DNA of 64,000 bases from Streptomyces carminius (GCF_002794255.1 NZ_PGGW01000066.1:124001-188000); one strand, 5' to 3'; positions 32,801-41,548 are shown, counted from the stretch's first letter. The notes: generated from the letters alone by a model not told the origin. Numbers and translations are program-made.

Positions 32801-33862
32801 TATCTGCTGGGCGGCGCCATCACCGTGGAGAGCGCCCCGGAGCAGGGCAGCACCTTCACGCTCTACCTGCCCGTGGCCCGTCCCGACTTCCGGGACCGGC
32901 CGGCCGCCGGGCCCGGCGAGGACGAACTCCCGTGGGAGGAGGTCGTCGGCGCCGGTGCCGCCCCGGAGGGGAGCGGCGCCACCGCTCCGCCGCGCCCGCA
33001 GAAGCGGCGGCTGCTGGTCATCGAGGACCGCCCCCGCGGTCTGCTGTCACTGGTCGCCGAGAACGCCGTGGCCGATCTCGCGGACGGCACCGGTCCCGGC
33101 GACCCGCGCGGACCGGTGGAGATCGTCACCGCCGTCGGGGAGCAGGAGGCGGCCGCCGCGCTCGCCGCGGAGGACTGCCACTGCGTCGTGCTGCAGCTCG
33201 ACCTGGCCGACGGCACCGCGCTGCGCTTCCTGGAGGCCATGGAGGGCGACGCCGCGTTGGGCCGGGTCCCGGTCCTGGCCCACAACAACCGGCGGCTGGA
33301 CCCGGACCAGGAACGGGCGCTGCAGAACCGTGCCCGGCGGCAGCCGCTGGAGCTGCTCGCCGGCCTGGACGAGCTGCGCGAGCGCATAGCGCTGCACCTG
33401 ACCGCGGAGGAGCCCGGCGACGTGCTCCCGCTGGTGCGGCCCGAGGAGACCACCGAGACGTTCGAACCGAAGGAGGCCGACGGGACGCTGGCGGGCCGCA
33501 CCGTGCTCGTCGTCGACGACGACGCCCGCAACGTCTACGCCCTCACCGGCATCCTGGAGCTCCACGGCATGCACGTCCTGCACGCCGACAACGGCCGCAA
33601 GGGCATCGACTGCCTCACCGCCCACCCCGAGGTCGACCTGGTCCTGATGGACGTGATGATGCCGGAGATGGACGGCTACGCCGCCACCGCGGCGATCCGG
33701 GCGATGCCGGAGTACGCCGGGCTGCCCGTCATCGCGGTGACGGCCAAGGCCATGCCCGGGGACCGGGAGAAGAGCCTCGCCGCCGGGGCCAGCGACTACG
33801 TCACCAAGCCGCTGGACGCGCGTGATCTCGTCGCGTGCATCCAGCGCTGCCTGGACCTGTAG
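29804..33862 (+). CDS. Soluble hybrid histidine kinase with a tandem HAMP array, GAF and receiver domains
   Basis: 1352 residues from the ATG at 29804. Residues about 25-540 are five near-identical 92-residue HAMP units plus a partial one (ARGEILELKNTINTMVDQLS, DEVTRVAREVGTEG, GVSGTWRDLTDSVN). A GAF domain lies at about 550-705, a long coiled coil at about 715-790, HisKA with H798 in NMSHELRTPLN, HATPase at about 900-1025 (DILDLSKVEAGK, DTGIGIPEQQLETIFGAFQQ, GTGLGLSIS), a divergent receiver-like region at about 1066-1196, and a canonical receiver with D1283 in LVLMDVMMPEMDG. There is no membrane span, so it senses something cytoplasmic. The layout recalls fungal group III osmosensing kinases. 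The next gene, a SpoIIE phosphatase, may be in the same pathway. Confidence 0.93.
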   Translation: MVDTTVGEARPGGGRGRGTRSAGKAGDQELRQLLAGLTAVRDGDFGTRLPDGADGLLGEIATVFNGMVDQLSLFTSEVTRVSREVGSEGRLGGQAQVPGVGGAWRDLTDSVNFMAGNLTTQVRSIAQVTTAVAKGDLSQKITVDARGEILELKNTINTMVDQLSAFADEVTRVAREVGTEGILGGQADVKGVSGTWRDLTDSVNSMAGNLTGQVRSIAQVATAVAKGDLSQKVRVDARGEILALKETINTMVDQLSSFADEVTRVAREVGTEGNLGGQAHVPGVSGTWKDLTDNVNVMASNLTGQVRSIAQVATAVARGDLSQKITVEAKGEVAALADVINTMVTTLSSFADEVTRVAREVGTEGMLGGQAHVPGVSGTWKDLTDNVNSMANNLTGQVRNIAQVTTAVAQGDLTRKIDVDARGEILELKTTINTMVDQLSSFAAEVTRVAREVGSEGRLGGQAEVEGVSGTWKRLTENVNELAGNLTRQVRAIAEVTSAVAEGDLTRSITVDASGEVADLKDNINFMVQSLRETTRANQEQDWLKTNLARVSGLMQGRRDLSVVAELIMDELTPLVGAQYGAFYLAEEGAAGETELRLIGSYGHPEVAGGAGGAGEAPRFRLGQSLVGQAARSRRTITVDDLPPGYVTVSSGLGAVQPSSLIVLPILAEDQVLGVIELASVSPFTAVHRDFLGQLMETVGVNVNTIVANARTDELLQESQRLAGELQARSEELQTQQEELQRSNAELEEKAALLVSQNRDIETKNLEIEQARQELEERARQLSLASKYKSEFLANMSHELRTPLNSLLILAQLLAQNPTRNLTPKQVEYAGIIHSAGSDLLQLINDILDLSKVEAGKMDINPERLPLRRLLDYVEATFRPLTTQKSLDFTISTAPGVPVDLFTDDSRLRQVLRNLLSNAVKFTESGGVRLRIEPVAPDELPSTVRLHGAAVAFRVEDTGIGIPEQQLETIFGAFQQADGTTSRKYGGTGLGLSISREIAYLLGGAITVESAPEQGSTFTLYLPVARPDFRDRPAAGPGEDELPWEEVVGAGAAPEGSGATAPPRPQKRRLLVIEDRPRGLLSLVAENAVADLADGTGPGDPRGPVEIVTAVGEQEAAAALAAEDCHCVVLQLDLADGTALRFLEAMEGDAALGRVPVLAHNNRRLDPDQERALQNRARRQPLELLAGLDELRERIALHLTAEEPGDVLPLVRPEETTETFEPKEADGTLAGRTVLVVDDDARNVYALTGILELHGMHVLHADNGRKGIDCLTAHPEVDLVLMDVMMPEMDGYAATAAIRAMPEYAGLPVIAVTAKAMPGDREKSLAAGASDYVTKPLDARDLVACIQRCLDL
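30032..31411 (+). repeat. Five 276-bp tandem repeats encoding HAMP units
   Basis: The GAGGTSACSCGGGT stretch recurs at 30032, 30308, 30584, 30860 and 31136, exactly 276 bp apart (92 codons). DNA identity between units 2-4 is very high, so recombination between units could add or remove whole HAMP modules. Confidence 0.92.
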
Positions 33863-33949
33863 CCCGCGTCGCCGGGCACCGCGCCGCAGGCGCGGCCACC
33901 GCCCGGCCGGCCCTTACGCCCGTCGACCATCTCCCCGAGGAGTAGCGCA

Positions 33950-36547
33950 GTGGACACCCAGCGGCCGGACGAGTCCGTCCGGCAGGACGGACCGCCGAGG
34001 GCTGTCCCGGAGAGGGAGCCGCTTCCGGTGGCGTCCGCCGGCGACACCCCGGCGCCGGACACCGTGACCGTGGTGCCGAACGGAGAGCGGCGGGACGGGG
34101 AGCGGCAGTGGGAGACGCCGCCGCGGAACGGCACCGACGCCGCCGGCCTGGGCAGACTGGCCGCCACCGTCGAGCGGCTCCGCCGCGAGGTGCGCCGGGC
34201 CCATGCGGCCGCCGAGGGGCGCGCCCTGATCGAGATGGCCAAGGGCATCCTGGTCGAACGGCTGGGCTGCGGACCGGCGCAGGCCGCCCGGCAGCTGACG
34301 GTCCTCGCCGAGCAGGCGGACACCTCCCAGCTGGAGCTGGCCGTCGACCTGATCAACCAGGCGGCCCGCGACCGCCTCACCGAGGCGGCCCACGAGTTCG
34401 TGGCCCGGGCCCGGGAGGAGGCGCGGGCGCGGGCGGCGGAGTCCGGCGGCCCCGGGCGGCCCGGAAACTCCGGGAACTCCGGGAACTCGGGGGAGGACGA
34501 GGCCACCCCCTCGCTGCCGGTGCGGCTGCGCACCGCCGAGAGCGGCGCGCTGGCCGCGGACGACACCCAGGCGGTCGCCGAGTCCCTGCTGGAACACGCG
34601 CTCACCCCCTTGGGCGCCATGGCCGTGGCCGTCTGGGCCGCCGGCACCGACTCCTCCCTCACCCTGGCCGGCTGCGCGGGCTTCGCCCCGGAGGAGGCCG
34701 CCCGCTGGCACTACGTACCGCCCGGGGTGGCCACGCTCGCCCGCCGGGCGCTCACCGAGCGCCGCGCCGTGTGGTTCCCGTCTCCGGCCGAGTCCGGGCT
34801 GCCCACCCTAGGCCGCCGGCAGGCCCCCGAGGGCTGCCGGGTGACGGTGCCGGCCGGCACCGGCGGGCGGGTCCTGGGCGTGCTGGAGATCTGCTGGCCC
34901 GGCGCGCTCGAGCAGCCGCAGCCGCCGCAGGTCCAGCGGCAGATCGAGGCGCTGGCGGAGCTGTGCGCCCACACCCTGGACGCCCTCCCCGAGGAGATCG
35001 AGGGACCGCGCCACTCCCCGCGGCCGCGCCCCCCGGGGCTCTCGGAACTGGCGGACTTCGCCGACGGCCTGCTGGACCCGGCCCTGGTGCTCGTGCCCCA
35101 GCTGGACGCCGACGGCCGGCTCGCCGACTTCCGCATCCACCACGTCAGCAGCCACTTCGTCGACCCGGCGGGGCGGCCCCGCTCCTCCGTCACCGGGACA
35201 CTGCTGCTGGAGGCCTATCCGCTGGCGATCGGCGAGAGCGGTCTGTTCGAGAGGATCGAGCACGTCCATGCCACCGGGGAGCCCTTCCGCGCCGAGCGGA
35301 TGGTGCTGCGCGCGATGGTCGGCCAGGTGCCGCTGTCCGTGGAGGCGGGTGTCAGCGTCAGCCGGCACGGGGACAGCGTGCTGCTGATCTGGCGGGTGCA
35401 GGACGAGGCGGCCCGGCTGGCACGGGTGCTGCAGCACGCCCAGCGGCTGGGCCGCATCGGCGGGTTCGAGGAGAACCTCGCGACCGGCGAGATCATCTGG
35501 AACAGCCAGCTGTTCGCCCTCCACGGACTGCCGCCGACCGCCGCGCCCATCCCCCTGGAGCAGCTCCCCGTCCACACCCACCCCGACGACGAGGCCGTCA
35601 TCGGGCGCTTCCTGCGCACCCTGTTCCACCACCGCCGCCCCGCCTCCGAGGCCTTCCGGCTGCGGCGGGCCGACGGGATCGTGCGGCACATCCGGGTGAT
35701 CGCCGAGCCCGACCTCGACGCCGAGGGACGGCTGGTCGCGGTGCGCGGCGCCTACCAGGACGTCTCCGCCCAGCACTGGACCGAGGTCGCCCTGGGCGCC
35801 ACCCGTGACCAGCTCGCCCAGAGCGAGCAGGAGGCCGTCGAGCGCGACCGCATGGCCCTGCAGCTCCAGCGCGCCATCATGCCTCCCGCCCGGGGCCCCA
35901 TCGAGGCGGAGGGCCTGCACATCGCCGTCCGCTACCGCCCCGCCGAGAAGGACCACCTGGTCGGCGGCGACTGGTACGACGCCGTCGTGCTGCCGTCCCG
36001 CCAGGTCCTGCTGTCCGTCGGCGACGTGGCCGGCCACGGCATCGACGCGGCCACCGGCATGGTGGTGCTGCGCAACGCACTGCGCGGGCTGGCCACCACC
36101 GGCGCCGGCCCGGCCCAGCTCATGTCCTGGCTGAACACCGTCGCCCACCACCTCACCGAGAACGTCACGGCCACCGCGGTGTGCGGACTGTACGACCCCG
36201 GCACCCGCACCCTGCGCTGGGCCCGGGCCGGGCACCCGCCCCCGGTCCTGGTGCGCGGGGGACGGGCCGCCGCGCTGCCCCTGGTCGGCGGACTGCTGCT
36301 GGGCGCCGTGCCGGACGCCGACTACGAGGAGGAGCGGCTGGAGCTGGAGAGCGGCGACGTGCTGCTGATGTACACCGACGGGCTGATCGAGCGCCGGGAC
36401 AGCTCCCTCCAGGAGGCACTGGACCGGCTCCTGGCCATCGCCCGGGAATCCGGCGAGACCCTCGACCAGCGCCTGGACCGGATGCTGACCTACAGCAACT
36501 CCGACACCGACGACGACACCTGCCTCGTCGGCGTCCGGATGAGCTGA
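33950..36547 (+). CDS. ANTAR-GAF-PAS-SpoIIE (PP2C) regulatory phosphatase
   Basis: 865 residues from the GTG at 33950 with GAGGAG upstream. An ANTAR-like RNA-binding helix bundle lies at about 60-125 (EGRALIEMAKGILVERLGCG, AARQLTVLAEQADTSQLELA). A GAF domain follows at about 190-345, two PAS-like domains at about 365-600 (GGFEENLATGEIIWNSQLFA), and a SpoIIE-type PP2C phosphatase at about 645-862 (VGGDWYDAVVL, VGDVAGHGIDAATGMVVLRN, VLLMYTDGLIERRD) with metal-binding Asp residues present. Such phosphatases usually reactivate anti-sigma-factor antagonists. The ANTAR fusion would also allow transcript antitermination. It starts 87 bp after the hybrid kinase stop and is co-oriented with it. Confidence 0.88.
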   Translation: MDTQRPDESVRQDGPPRAVPEREPLPVASAGDTPAPDTVTVVPNGERRDGERQWETPPRNGTDAAGLGRLAATVERLRREVRRAHAAAEGRALIEMAKGILVERLGCGPAQAARQLTVLAEQADTSQLELAVDLINQAARDRLTEAAHEFVARAREEARARAAESGGPGRPGNSGNSGNSGEDEATPSLPVRLRTAESGALAADDTQAVAESLLEHALTPLGAMAVAVWAAGTDSSLTLAGCAGFAPEEAARWHYVPPGVATLARRALTERRAVWFPSPAESGLPTLGRRQAPEGCRVTVPAGTGGRVLGVLEICWPGALEQPQPPQVQRQIEALAELCAHTLDALPEEIEGPRHSPRPRPPGLSELADFADGLLDPALVLVPQLDADGRLADFRIHHVSSHFVDPAGRPRSSVTGTLLLEAYPLAIGESGLFERIEHVHATGEPFRAERMVLRAMVGQVPLSVEAGVSVSRHGDSVLLIWRVQDEAARLARVLQHAQRLGRIGGFEENLATGEIIWNSQLFALHGLPPTAAPIPLEQLPVHTHPDDEAVIGRFLRTLFHHRRPASEAFRLRRADGIVRHIRVIAEPDLDAEGRLVAVRGAYQDVSAQHWTEVALGATRDQLAQSEQEAVERDRMALQLQRAIMPPARGPIEAEGLHIAVRYRPAEKDHLVGGDWYDAVVLPSRQVLLSVGDVAGHGIDAATGMVVLRNALRGLATTGAGPAQLMSWLNTVAHHLTENVTATAVCGLYDPGTRTLRWARAGHPPPVLVRGGRAAALPLVGGLLLGAVPDADYEEERLELESGDVLLMYTDGLIERRDSSLQEALDRLLAIARESGETLDQRLDRMLTYSNSDTDDDTCLVGVRMS

Positions 36548-36693
36548 CCCGGAGCGGCCCGGCGAGCGGCCGTTTCCGGGTGGTTCCACCGGGTACCTGC
36601 GCCGTACACCGAAGATCGCGGGGAGTCGGCCGCACCGGCCGGTACGGCCGGCGGGCCCGGATCCGGACAGAGGAACGGCGAGGACGGACGGTC

Positions 36694-37050
36694 ATGGGCG
36701 GAACGAACAGGCACCACGACGACCACGACGACCGGGAAGACCGGAAGGACCGGCGGGACGCCGCGGCGGCGCACCGCCCGGAGGGCGGCCGGACGGACCC
36801 GGCCGACCGGGGGCCGGGCGCCCACTCCGGCCGGGAGACGCAGATGGAGCACCGCGTCGTCCCCGGCACGGCGAGCGCCGCGGAGGGGTTCTCCGGCGGC
36901 GGCACCGTCGAAGGGGAGCCGCTGAAGGGCGTCGAGGCGGAGCGTCCCCGGAGCGCCGGGGAGGACGCCGCGGATTCCGGTGCCGGGCGGCGGGAGCGGG
37001 AGACCGGCCGCCGGGGGGACTCCCACGGGGAGGGGGCGGGACGGGCGTGA
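36694..37050 (+). CDS. Hypothetical highly charged protein
   Basis: 118 residues, possibly. The start MGGTNRHHDDHDDREDRKDR is rich in His, Asp, Arg and Lys, and the rest is Gly/Glu/Arg-rich and predicted disordered (TETQMEHRVVPGT-like centre: RETQMEHRVVPGTASAAEGF). No family is recognised. The ATG has only a modest AGGACGG upstream. It follows the phosphatase by 146 bp and is followed by a terminator hairpin, which supports a real transcript. It could be a non-coding open frame. Confidence 0.45.
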   Translation: MGGTNRHHDDHDDREDRKDRRDAAAAHRPEGGRTDPADRGPGAHSGRETQMEHRVVPGTASAAEGFSGGGTVEGEPLKGVEAERPRSAGEDAADSGAGRRERETGRRGDSHGEGAGRA

Positions 37051-37096
37051 ACACCCGTGCCGCCGGGAGCACCTCGGCGGTGCCCCCGGCGGAGGA

Positions 37097-37128
37097 CCGG
37101 TGGCGGCGGACCGCTCCGCCGCCACCGG
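37097..37128. terminator. Hairpin between convergent genes
   Basis: Perfect 14-bp stem (37097-37110 with 37115-37128) with a CCGC loop, between the charged hypothetical gene and the CE1-type esterase gene. Confidence 0.8.
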
Positions 37129-37161
37129 GCGGTGTTCAGGTGCCCAGGTGTCCGGGTGCGC

Positions 37162-38106
37162 TCAGGAGGGGCCGCCCGACAGCCCGAAGAACTCGACCGC
37201 GGCGGCGGCCATGCCGCCCATCGGCAGGCTGTGCCCGGCGCCCGAGACGCTGATGGCCTCCACCCGCACGGTGCCGTCCGGGCCGGCGAAGCGCTGCCGG
37301 TTCCAGCTCGGCTGCGGCTGGTCCGTCGAAGTCGGGGTCTGGCCCAGACCGAAGACGTTCGTCCACTGCTTGACCTGCTCCTCCAGGAGCTGGAACGGCA
37401 CGAGGGTGTCGCCCGTGCCGTGCCACAGCTGGACCCGGGGACGCTCACCGCTGTAGCCGGGGTACGCCTGCCGGACCGCGTCGCCCCATTCCTGCGGGGT
37501 CCGGTGCATGCTCCCGTTGACGCACTTGCTGGTCCACGGCGGGAAGTCGGCCTCGTTCGCGAAACAGTTGAAGGGGACGCCCATGAACACCGTTCCGGCC
37601 CTGAACACGTCCGGGTAGAGCGCCAGCAGGGCGTTGGTCTCCATGCCGCCGGAGGAACTGCCGGTGACGAACGTCCGCTGCGGATCGCCGCCGTAGCGCT
37701 GCTGGGCGTACTCGGCCATCGAGACGATCGAGGCCGGGTCGCTGCCGCCGCCGCGGCGCTTGGAGGCGTCGGACCACACGTCGAAGCAGGTGCCCATCGC
37801 CGTCTGCTTCGTCGCGGACGGGTAGACGACGACGAAACCGTGCCGGTCGGCCAGCGAGGCGAACTCGCTGCTCTGGAAGAAGCCGGGCCCCGACCCGCCG
37901 CAGCCGTGCATCGCCACCACGACCGCCGGGTTGTCCGGAAGCGAGTCCGGCGCGTACACGTGCATGCGAAGGCCGCCCGGGTTGCTGCCGAAGTCCGGCA
38001 CCTCCACCAGCGAGGCGGCGGACGCCGAGGACAGGGGGGCGACACCGCCTAACAAGATCAATAAGCTGCCGACAACGGCCGCGAGAGCGGCCCTGGTCCG
38101 TTTCAT
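37162..38106 (-). CDS. Secreted CE1-type esterase / short-chain PHA-depolymerase-like hydrolase, with two TTA codons
   Basis: 314 residues from the ATG at 38104-38106 with AGGAGG upstream. A Sec signal peptide ends near residue 32 (APLSSASA). The alpha/beta-hydrolase has VVVAMHGCGGSGPG (oxyanion hole), nucleophile S151 in VTGSSSGGM, Asp in WHGTGDTLVPF, and His in VSGAGHSLPMGG. Relatives include feruloyl and acetylxylan esterases and extracellular PHB depolymerases, which cannot be told apart here. Codons 15 and 19, inside the signal peptide, are TTA, so translation should depend on the bldA leucyl-tRNA and on development. Confidence 0.88.
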   Translation of the reverse strand: MKRTRAALAAVVGSLLILLGGVAPLSSASAASLVEVPDFGSNPGGLRMHVYAPDSLPDNPAVVVAMHGCGGSGPGFFQSSEFASLADRHGFVVVYPSATKQTAMGTCFDVWSDASKRRGGGSDPASIVSMAEYAQQRYGGDPQRTFVTGSSSGGMETNALLALYPDVFRAGTVFMGVPFNCFANEADFPPWTSKCVNGSMHRTPQEWGDAVRQAYPGYSGERPRVQLWHGTGDTLVPFQLLEEQVKQWTNVFGLGQTPTSTDQPQPSWNRQRFAGPDGTVRVEAISVSGAGHSLPMGGMAAAAVEFFGLSGGPS

Positions 38107-38289
38107 GACGTCCTCCTGTGCCAACCGATCCGTCAACCGACTGGAAAACGACGGTAAGGGTTCCGTTTGCCGCCCTCAACGCTCCGGCCGACATTGGCCG
38201 AAGAGCGTTCTGACGTGCCGCCACGGGCCGCCGGATCACCGCTCCGGCGGCAACCGTCGACCGGTTCAGTGGCTCAGCGGCTCAGTGCC

Positions 38290-39189
38290 TCAGCGGCGCA
38301 GCGGGACGAAGCGCACCGCCAGCCCCGGCACCGCCTGCGCGGCGGCCGCCAGCGCCCGGCCGGGCACCACCCCGATCACCGGATAGCCGCCCGTGGTGGG
38401 GTGGTCGGCGAGGAAGACCACCGGCCGGCCGTCGGGCGGTACCTGGACCGCGCCCGCCACCATGCCCTCGCTGGGCAGTTCGCCCTCCCGGGCGCGTTCC
38501 AGGGCGGGTCCCTCGGTGCGCAGGCCGACGCGGTTGCTCGCGGCGGCCACCCGGTAGGTCCGCGCCGCCAGGGTGCGCAGCGCGCCGGGCGTGAACCAGT
38601 CGTCGCGCGGCCCGAGGACCACCGGCAGCACCAGCTCGCCGCCCGGCGGCCCCGGCGCCGGAACGGGGCCGCACCGGGGGACGGGCCCCGGCGCCGGCCC
38701 CACGGGCAGCCGCACCCCCTCGGCCAGCGGTGCCGGGCCGAGACCGGACAGCAGATCGGTGGAGCGGCTGCCCAGCACCGGCTCGACGGTGATGCCGCCC
38801 GCCACGGCCAGGCAGCAGCGCACCCCGGCCCGCGCGGGGCCGACGTCCAGCACGGCCCCCGCCGGCACTCGTACCGCCGCGCCCCAGGGCGCCGGACGGC
38901 CGTCGATCCGCACCGGGCACGGGGCGCCCGTCACCGCCGCGGTGACGGGGTGTCCGGTCACGCGCACCGCGCAGCCGGTGAGGGTGGTCTCCAGACCGGC
39001 GGCCCCGGCCGGGTTGCCCACCAGCCGGTTGGCGAGCCGGTGCGCGGGGGCGTCCAGGGCGCCCGAGCGCGGCACGCCCAGATGAGCGTGGCCCACCCGG
39101 CCCAGATCCTGCACGGTGGTCAGCGCGCCGGCCCGCACCACCTCCAGCACGGCACCGCCCGTCGTGCCGCCCGCCGCACCGCCCGTCAC
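38290..39189 (-). CDS. pxpC: 5-oxoprolinase subunit C (biotin-dependent carboxyltransferase-like)
   Basis: 299 residues from the GTG at 39187-39189, which overlaps the pxpB stop by 4 bp. Family motifs: VVRAGALTTVQDLGRVGHAH, GVPRSGALDAPAHRLANRLV, AVAGGITVEPVLGSRSTDLL, SNRVGLRTEGPAL, LADHPTTGGYPVIGVV. PxpABC converts 5-oxoproline to glutamate with ATP. The overlap points to translational coupling. Confidence 0.92.
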   Translation of the reverse strand: MTGGAAGGTTGGAVLEVVRAGALTTVQDLGRVGHAHLGVPRSGALDAPAHRLANRLVGNPAGAAGLETTLTGCAVRVTGHPVTAAVTGAPCPVRIDGRPAPWGAAVRVPAGAVLDVGPARAGVRCCLAVAGGITVEPVLGSRSTDLLSGLGPAPLAEGVRLPVGPAPGPVPRCGPVPAPGPPGGELVLPVVLGPRDDWFTPGALRTLAARTYRVAAASNRVGLRTEGPALERAREGELPSEGMVAGAVQVPPDGRPVVFLADHPTTGGYPVIGVVPGRALAAAAQAVPGLAVRFVPLRR

Positions 39190-39857
39190 GGGACCGCCTC
39201 GAAGCGCACCCGGGTGCCGGGCGCCAGCAGCGCGGCGGGTTCGCGCGTCACGTCCCACAGCACCGCGTCGGTACGGCCGATGAGCTGCCAGCCGCCGGGG
39301 GAGGCGCGCGGGTACACCCCCGTGTACGGACCGGCCAGCCCGACCGAGCCGGGCGGCACCGAGGTACGGGGCGTCGCCCGCCGGGGCACGTGCCGGCGGG
39401 CGGGCAGTCCGGTGAGGTAGCCGAACCCGGGAGCGAACCCGCAGAAGGCCACCCGGAACGCGGTGCCCGAGTGGATCGCGGCCACCTCCTCCCCGGTCAC
39501 CTCCCACAGCGCCGCCACCTCGGCCAGGTCGGGGCCGTCGTAGCGCACCGGCAGCACCACCTCGGCCCCCTCGGCTGCCGCGGTGTCCGGCACCCGCAGG
39601 CGCCGCAGCAGCCCGGCCACCGCGCGCGGCTCGTCCAGCCCGTCCAGCAGGACGGTGGCCGCCGCCGGGACGATCTCCTCCACCGGCGGCAGCTCGCCGG
39701 CGTCCCGCAGCCGCACCAGTTCGGCGTGGAGCGCCTGGGCCCGCTCGGCGCCGTCCACCTCCACCAGCAGGGCGCGCCGGCCCATGGGCAGCACCCGCGG
39801 GCCCGCGCCGGCCGTCGTGTTCCCCGTACCGCCGCCGCCCGTACCGCCCGCGCTCAC
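39186..39857 (-). CDS. pxpB: 5-oxoprolinase subunit B
   Basis: 223 residues from a GTG at 39855-39857 overlapping the pxpA stop by 4 bp. The first 20 residues are a Gly/Thr-rich extension. Family motifs: MGRRALLVEVDGAERAQALH, VLPVRYDGPDLAEVAALWEV, VAFCGFAPGFGYLTGLP, VPPGSVGLAGPYTGVYPRAS, GGWQLIGRTD. It acts in a complex with PxpC and PxpA. Confidence 0.92.
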   Translation of the reverse strand: MSAGGTGGGGTGNTTAGAGPRVLPMGRRALLVEVDGAERAQALHAELVRLRDAGELPPVEEIVPAAATVLLDGLDEPRAVAGLLRRLRVPDTAAAEGAEVVLPVRYDGPDLAEVAALWEVTGEEVAAIHSGTAFRVAFCGFAPGFGYLTGLPARRHVPRRATPRTSVPPGSVGLAGPYTGVYPRASPGGWQLIGRTDAVLWDVTREPAALLAPGTRVRFEAVP

Positions 39858-40636
39858 GCGAACGCCCCGATCCGCACTCCGGCCTCCTCCAGCGCCCGCC
39901 GCACCCGCCGGGCGAGATCGGCGGCGCCCGGGGTGTCGCCGTGCAGGCACAGCGACCGGGCGGACACGGCCACCGGCCGTCCGCCGGCGGCGGTCACGGT
40001 GGCGCGCAGCGCGATGCCCAGCGCGCGGTCCACCACCGCGCCGGGTTCGTGGAGCACCGCGCCCGGCTCCCGGCGCGGCACCAGCGTGCCGTCCGGGGTG
40101 TAGCCGCGGTCGGCGAACGCCTCGGTGACGGCGGGCAGTCCGGCCTCCCCGGCGGCCCGCAGCAGCGAGGACCCGGGCAGGCCCAGCACCGGCAGTCCGC
40201 CGCCCGCCAGCAGCACCCCCGCCACGACCGCCCCGGCCTGCTCCGTGTCGCGCACCGTGCGGTTGTACAGGGCGCCGTGCGGCTTGACGTACGCCACCCG
40301 CGCCCTCGCGGTCTCGGCGAAGACCCGCAGCGCACCGATCTGGTAGGCGACCTCGTCCGCGAGCTCGCCGGCGGGCACGTCCATCGCCCGCCGCCCGAAA
40401 CCGGCCAGGTCCCGGTAGGAGACCTGCGCGCCGATCACCACGCCCCGCTCGGCCGCCGCCGCGCACACCCGCCGCATGGTGGACGGGTCCCCGGCGTGGA
40501 AGCCGCAGGCGACGTTGGCGCTGCTGACGACGGACAGCAGCGCCTCGTCGTCGGTGAGCCGCCAGCGTCCGAAGCCCTCGCCGAGATCGGCGTTGAGATC
40601 GATCACCGTGTCCCCGCCGGTGTCCTCCGTTGCCAT
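39854..40636 (-). CDS. pxpA: 5-oxoprolinase subunit A (LamB/YcsF family)
   Basis: 260 residues. The family is shown by VIDLNADLGEGFGRWRLTDD, VSSANVACGFHAGDPSTMRR, VIGAQVSYRDLAGFGRRAMD, VKPHGALYNR and the C-terminal LCLHGDTPGAADLARRVRR. It is the first gene of the pxpABC operon; each junction is a 4-bp overlap. The operon salvages 5-oxoproline from peptide and glutathione-like turnover. Confidence 0.93.
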   Translation of the reverse strand: MATEDTGGDTVIDLNADLGEGFGRWRLTDDEALLSVVSSANVACGFHAGDPSTMRRVCAAAAERGVVIGAQVSYRDLAGFGRRAMDVPAGELADEVAYQIGALRVFAETARARVAYVKPHGALYNRTVRDTEQAGAVVAGVLLAGGGLPVLGLPGSSLLRAAGEAGLPAVTEAFADRGYTPDGTLVPRREPGAVLHEPGAVVDRALGIALRATVTAAGGRPVAVSARSLCLHGDTPGAADLARRVRRALEEAGVRIGAFA

Positions 40637-40726
40637 GCGATGAGCGTAGTCCGCGGCCGGGGAGAGGACGGCGAGCGCGCCGCCGGGCCGGGCGGCCGGC
40701 CCGGCGGCACGCCACCCGGGCGGAGC

Positions 40727-41356
40727 TCAGTACAGCTTGCCGACGGCGGTGGCCGTCGTCTTCCTGAAGTCGGCCACCGGCGCGTGCCGGAAGTCGCCGA
40801 GCTGCCCCCAGTGCACGACCGTGACGGTCCGCCCGTCCCGGCCGACCGAGAACAGATGGACGTCGGAGGAGCCCACCACGGTGTGGTTCGTGTGGACGCC
40901 GTAGACCCGGGCGCCCTCCTCCACCCGGACCCTGCCGTAGTACCTGGACTCGGCCTCGACCTCGGGATTCTGCTGCTCGGTTCGCTCGGCGCACCCCCTG
41001 ACCGCGTCGCGCAGCGTCGCGGCCAGCGCCGTGGCCGCCGCCTCGTCGCGCTCCACGACGGTGACCTGCCGGGCGTTGGTGTCGTACTCCGTCCAGAACT
41101 CGCGGTACCGGGAGGTGGTCCCGGGCAGGACCTCGCCGTAGCAGAAGGGCAGCGGGTCCGGGACGCCGGCGGTCACCTCGCCGGCGTACCAGGGGGACGA
41201 GGAGTGGGGCGGCAGCTCCGCCGGGGAGAGGAAGGCGGGCGGACCGTCCGCCGCGGCGGCGGGGGAGGAGAGGGCGACGGGCAGGGCGGTGGCGAGCGCG
41301 GTGAGCACGGTGAGGCCGATCCGGCCGGGACGACCGATGTGTGTTCTCGTATTCAT
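40727..41356 (-). CDS. Secreted hypothetical protein
   Basis: 209 residues. A Sec signal peptide ends near residue 36 (ALATALPVALSSPAAAA). The mature domain contains FCYGEVLPGTTSRYREFWTE, YDTNARQVTVVERDEAAATA, RGCAERTEQQNPE and TVTVVHWGQLGDFRHAPVAD, with two Cys that could pair outside the cell. It resembles extracellular sensor-like domains of actinobacteria but I do not recognise a defined family. It stands alone between pxpA and a divergent acidic protein gene. Confidence 0.75.
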   Translation of the reverse strand: MNTRTHIGRPGRIGLTVLTALATALPVALSSPAAAADGPPAFLSPAELPPHSSSPWYAGEVTAGVPDPLPFCYGEVLPGTTSRYREFWTEYDTNARQVTVVERDEAAATALAATLRDAVRGCAERTEQQNPEVEAESRYYGRVRVEEGARVYGVHTNHTVVGSSDVHLFSVGRDGRTVTVVHWGQLGDFRHAPVADFRKTTATAVGKLY

Positions 41357-41548
41357 GTATGCCCCTGTTTAGTGGATTTCCTTGGAGGGTTGGACGCTTT
41401 GCGCCGCCGAATGGTTGGCTCGTGGAGCGATCGAATCCAGCCGTTCTCGGGACGCCCGGTCCCCTCCGCTGCGGGGATCCCTCCGGTGGCCCGTACACGG
41501 ACCGGGCCGCCTGTCGCCGTTCCGGCCCCGTCGGTCATACTGCCCGCC

